Assembly: GCA_031287395.1 (NCBI GenBank)
Contig: JAITTA010000036.1
Coordinates: 1-7,686, forward strand
DNA: 7,686 nt
From: Dysgonamonadaceae bacterium
GTDB lineage: Bacteria; Bacteroidota; Bacteroidia; Bacteroidales; Azobacteroidaceae
Reading direction: 5' to 3'
Position numbers and translations under genes: made by a program. The notes beneath the pieces are model-generated. The model ran no database searches. It saw nothing but the letters and a program-made list of their open reading frames with translations, and was not told where the DNA came from. Positions 6,784 through 7,686 of the stretch are shown piece by piece. Positions within the stretch are counted from its first letter, which is position 1. Every line of letters starts with the position of its first letter.

Positions 6784-7425
6784 TTATTCGGTATACCGGC
6801 TTTCAATCACTTTCCAATCGATAATGTCCCATAATGCATTGATGTGGTCAGCCCTTCTGTTTTGATAATCCAGATAATAGGAATGTTCCCACACATCAAA
6901 GCCTATCAATGGAATATAACCGTCACGCAACGGATTCCCGGCATTACTCTCCTTTATGATACTCAGTTTTCCGTCTTTATCTTTTACCAGCCAAGCCCAC
7001 CCTGAGCCAAAAATAGAAACCGAAGCGGCACTGAACTCTTTTTTAAAATTTTCAAAACTTCCAAATTTCGTATTGATCGCTTCAGCTAAAGCTCCGGTTG
7101 GCGCTCCTCCTCCTTTCGGAGAAAAGGAAGAAAAATAAATATCATGATTCAACACTTGAGCACCATTATTGAAAATAGCACCATCTGCTTTTTTGACGAT
7201 ATCTTCCAGGCTTGCATTTTCAAACGGGGTTCCCGGAACCAGATTATTCAGATTCGTCACATAAGCCAACACATGTTTCCCGTAATGAAATTCAACGGTT
7301 TGTTTACTGATTGTCGGCTCCAAAGCATCTGTTGCATAAGGCAACTTAGGCATTTCAAACTTCATAGCTGTAATATTTTGTGTAATTAATAAAATTAAAA
7401 TAAATATAAATAATGTCCTCTTCAT
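6784..7425 (-). CDS. Superoxide dismutase, Fe/Mn type, possibly exported
   Basis: The enzyme converts superoxide to oxygen and hydrogen peroxide. The 213-residue form has all four metal ligands: His47 (in FHYGKH), His94 (in LNHDIYF), Asp177 and His181 (in FDVWEH), with second-sphere His51 and Tyr55. Gln90 next to the second ligand and Ala162 in NAGNPL are iron-type features. Gly175, two residues before Asp177, matches the glycine linked with metal tolerance in Porphyromonas gingivalis. The ATG at 7425 adds Lys-Arg, a 12-residue hydrophobic core and ITA before MKFEMPKLPYA, which is a plausible signal peptide. The next ATG at 7365 gives a standard 193-residue cytoplasmic enzyme. Still longer in-frame starts reach upstream of the promoter and are unlikely. 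It lies alone between its own promoter and terminator, directly after an rRNA operon. Family certain; start about 60:40 for the longer form. Confidence 0.95.
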   Translation of the reverse strand: MKRTLFIFILILLITQNITAMKFEMPKLPYATDALEPTISKQTVEFHYGKHVLAYVTNLNNLVPGTPFENASLEDIVKKADGAIFNNGAQVLNHDIYFSSFSPKGGGAPTGALAEAINTKFGSFENFKKEFSAASVSIFGSGWAWLVKDKDGKLSIIKESNAGNPLRDGYIPLIGFDVWEHSYYLDYQNRRADHINALWDIIDWKVIESRYTE

Positions 7426-7592
7426 AAAATAAATTAAAACATAAAACAAGTAAAAAAATATTTTCCTCCTGATATTGAGAAAACAAATATACAGTCTTTT
7501 TGTTTTGGAATCACAGATAAAATTTAAAAAACAAAAGTAATCAAAATTAAAACTCTCCTTCAATTTCATTTATTTGCAGGACTATTAACAAC
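7426..7592. other. Intergenic leader between the rRNA terminator and superoxide dismutase
   Basis: This 167-base, very AT-rich stretch contains the candidate dismutase promoter and the untranslated leader. The dismutase frame stays open through it up to an ATG at 7569, but the translation is rich in Phe, Tyr, Ile and Lys, as expected from AT-rich non-coding DNA. It also has no family resemblance and mostly lies upstream of the predicted transcription start. I see no other gene, repeat or RNA structure in it. Confidence 0.6.
7484..7517 (-). promoter_or_regulatory. Probable promoter of the superoxide dismutase gene
   Basis: TATATTTG on the minus strand (7484-7491) fully matches the Bacteroidota -7 box TAnnTTTG. 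The -33 element is poor: the best candidate is TCTG at 7514-7517, 22 bases upstream. Transcription would start near 7477, leaving about 52 bases before the ATG at 7425 or about 112 before the one at 7365. No CAAAnnTA complement occurs between those two ATGs, so both starts would share this transcript. A weak -33 could mean activation by a redox regulator, but I see no recognisable operator. Confidence 0.5.
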
Positions 7593-7625
7593 AAAAAAAC
7601 CTCACCAGACACATGTCTGATGAGG
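7593..7625 (-). terminator. Rho-independent terminator of the rRNA operon
   Basis: A 12-base-pair inverted repeat (7600-7611 with 7614-7625) is followed on the minus strand by seven T residues (7599 down to 7593). The innermost A-T pair probably opens to leave a four-base loop. The single imperfect position (7605/7620) is a G-U wobble in minus-strand RNA but a C-A mismatch in plus-strand RNA, so the structure is best formed by leftward transcription. It begins a few bases after the 5S 3' end. Confidence 0.92.
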
Positions 7626-7636
7626 TTTCTCCTGGA

Positions 7637-7686
7637 AAACGGCAGCTACCTACTCTCCCACTATACGCAGTACCATCGGCGCAATC
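7637..7686 (-). rRNA. rrf: 5S ribosomal RNA, 3' part only (cut by the right edge)
   Basis: The minus strand carries the conserved 3' part of 5S rRNA: GCGCCGATGGTACTGCG, then GTGGGAGAGTAGGT, ending in GCTGCC. These align with the E. coli 5S segments GCGCCGATGGTAGTG and GCGAGAGTAGGGAACTGCC. About 50 of roughly 110 bases are visible; the 5' part and the rest of the rRNA operon lie beyond the edge. The exact 3' end is uncertain by several bases because the partner strand of the terminal helix is not in view. A terminator follows immediately. Confidence 0.93.

Noticed and set aside
7426..7569. Extension of the superoxide dismutase to the ATG at 7569 (261 residues).
   Set aside because: The added 48 residues look like translated AT-rich leader, and most of them lie upstream of the predicted promoter.

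Overview
The window reads as ordinary chromosome from a member of the Bacteroidota, most likely the order Bacteroidales. Three things point there: an AT-leaning composition with almost no Shine-Dalgarno sequences before the genes; two upstream elements matching the Bacteroidota sigma factor -7 consensus TAnnTTTG; and a superoxide dismutase and a nucleotidyltransferase whose sequences closely resemble my memory of Bacteroides/Porphyromonas homologues. Everything supported lies on the minus strand, so transcription runs from the right edge to the left.

Right to left: (1) the 3' end of a 5S rRNA gene (about 7637-7686, cut by the edge), closing an rRNA operon with a strong hairpin/U-tract terminator (7593-7625). 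(2) A monocistronic iron/manganese superoxide dismutase with its own promoter (about 7484-7517) and a terminator with a C(UUCG)G tetraloop (6738-6762). Its start is ambiguous: one ATG adds a convincing signal peptide, the other gives the classical cytoplasmic enzyme. (3) A promoter (6668-6698) followed by four closely packed genes: a sugar-phosphate-type nucleotidyltransferase, an SGNH/GDSL hydrolase with a twin-arginine-like signal, an ABC-F ribosome-associated ATPase of the YheS type, and an M13 (neprilysin/PepO-like) zinc metallopeptidase with a lipoprotein signal. Gaps are 20, 1 and 29 bases. (4) A DUF1015 family gene starts 37 bases after the peptidase stop and runs off the left edge. No terminator or obvious promoter separates it, so it may belong to the same transcript.

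The operon mixes envelope functions (exported hydrolase, surface or periplasmic peptidase, probable activated-sugar synthesis) with a translation factor. This looks more like a housekeeping co-transcription unit than a dedicated pathway. I found no mobile element, CRISPR array, phage gene, toxin-antitoxin pair or defence system, and no gene-free stretch longer than 300 bases. The longest is 7426-7636, which holds the dismutase promoter and rRNA terminator. The most worthwhile leads are the DUF1015 protein with its ADGHHR motif (possible relation to ParB-fold free serine kinases), the possible exported dismutase, and the 1-base spacing between the hydrolase and the ABC-F gene.
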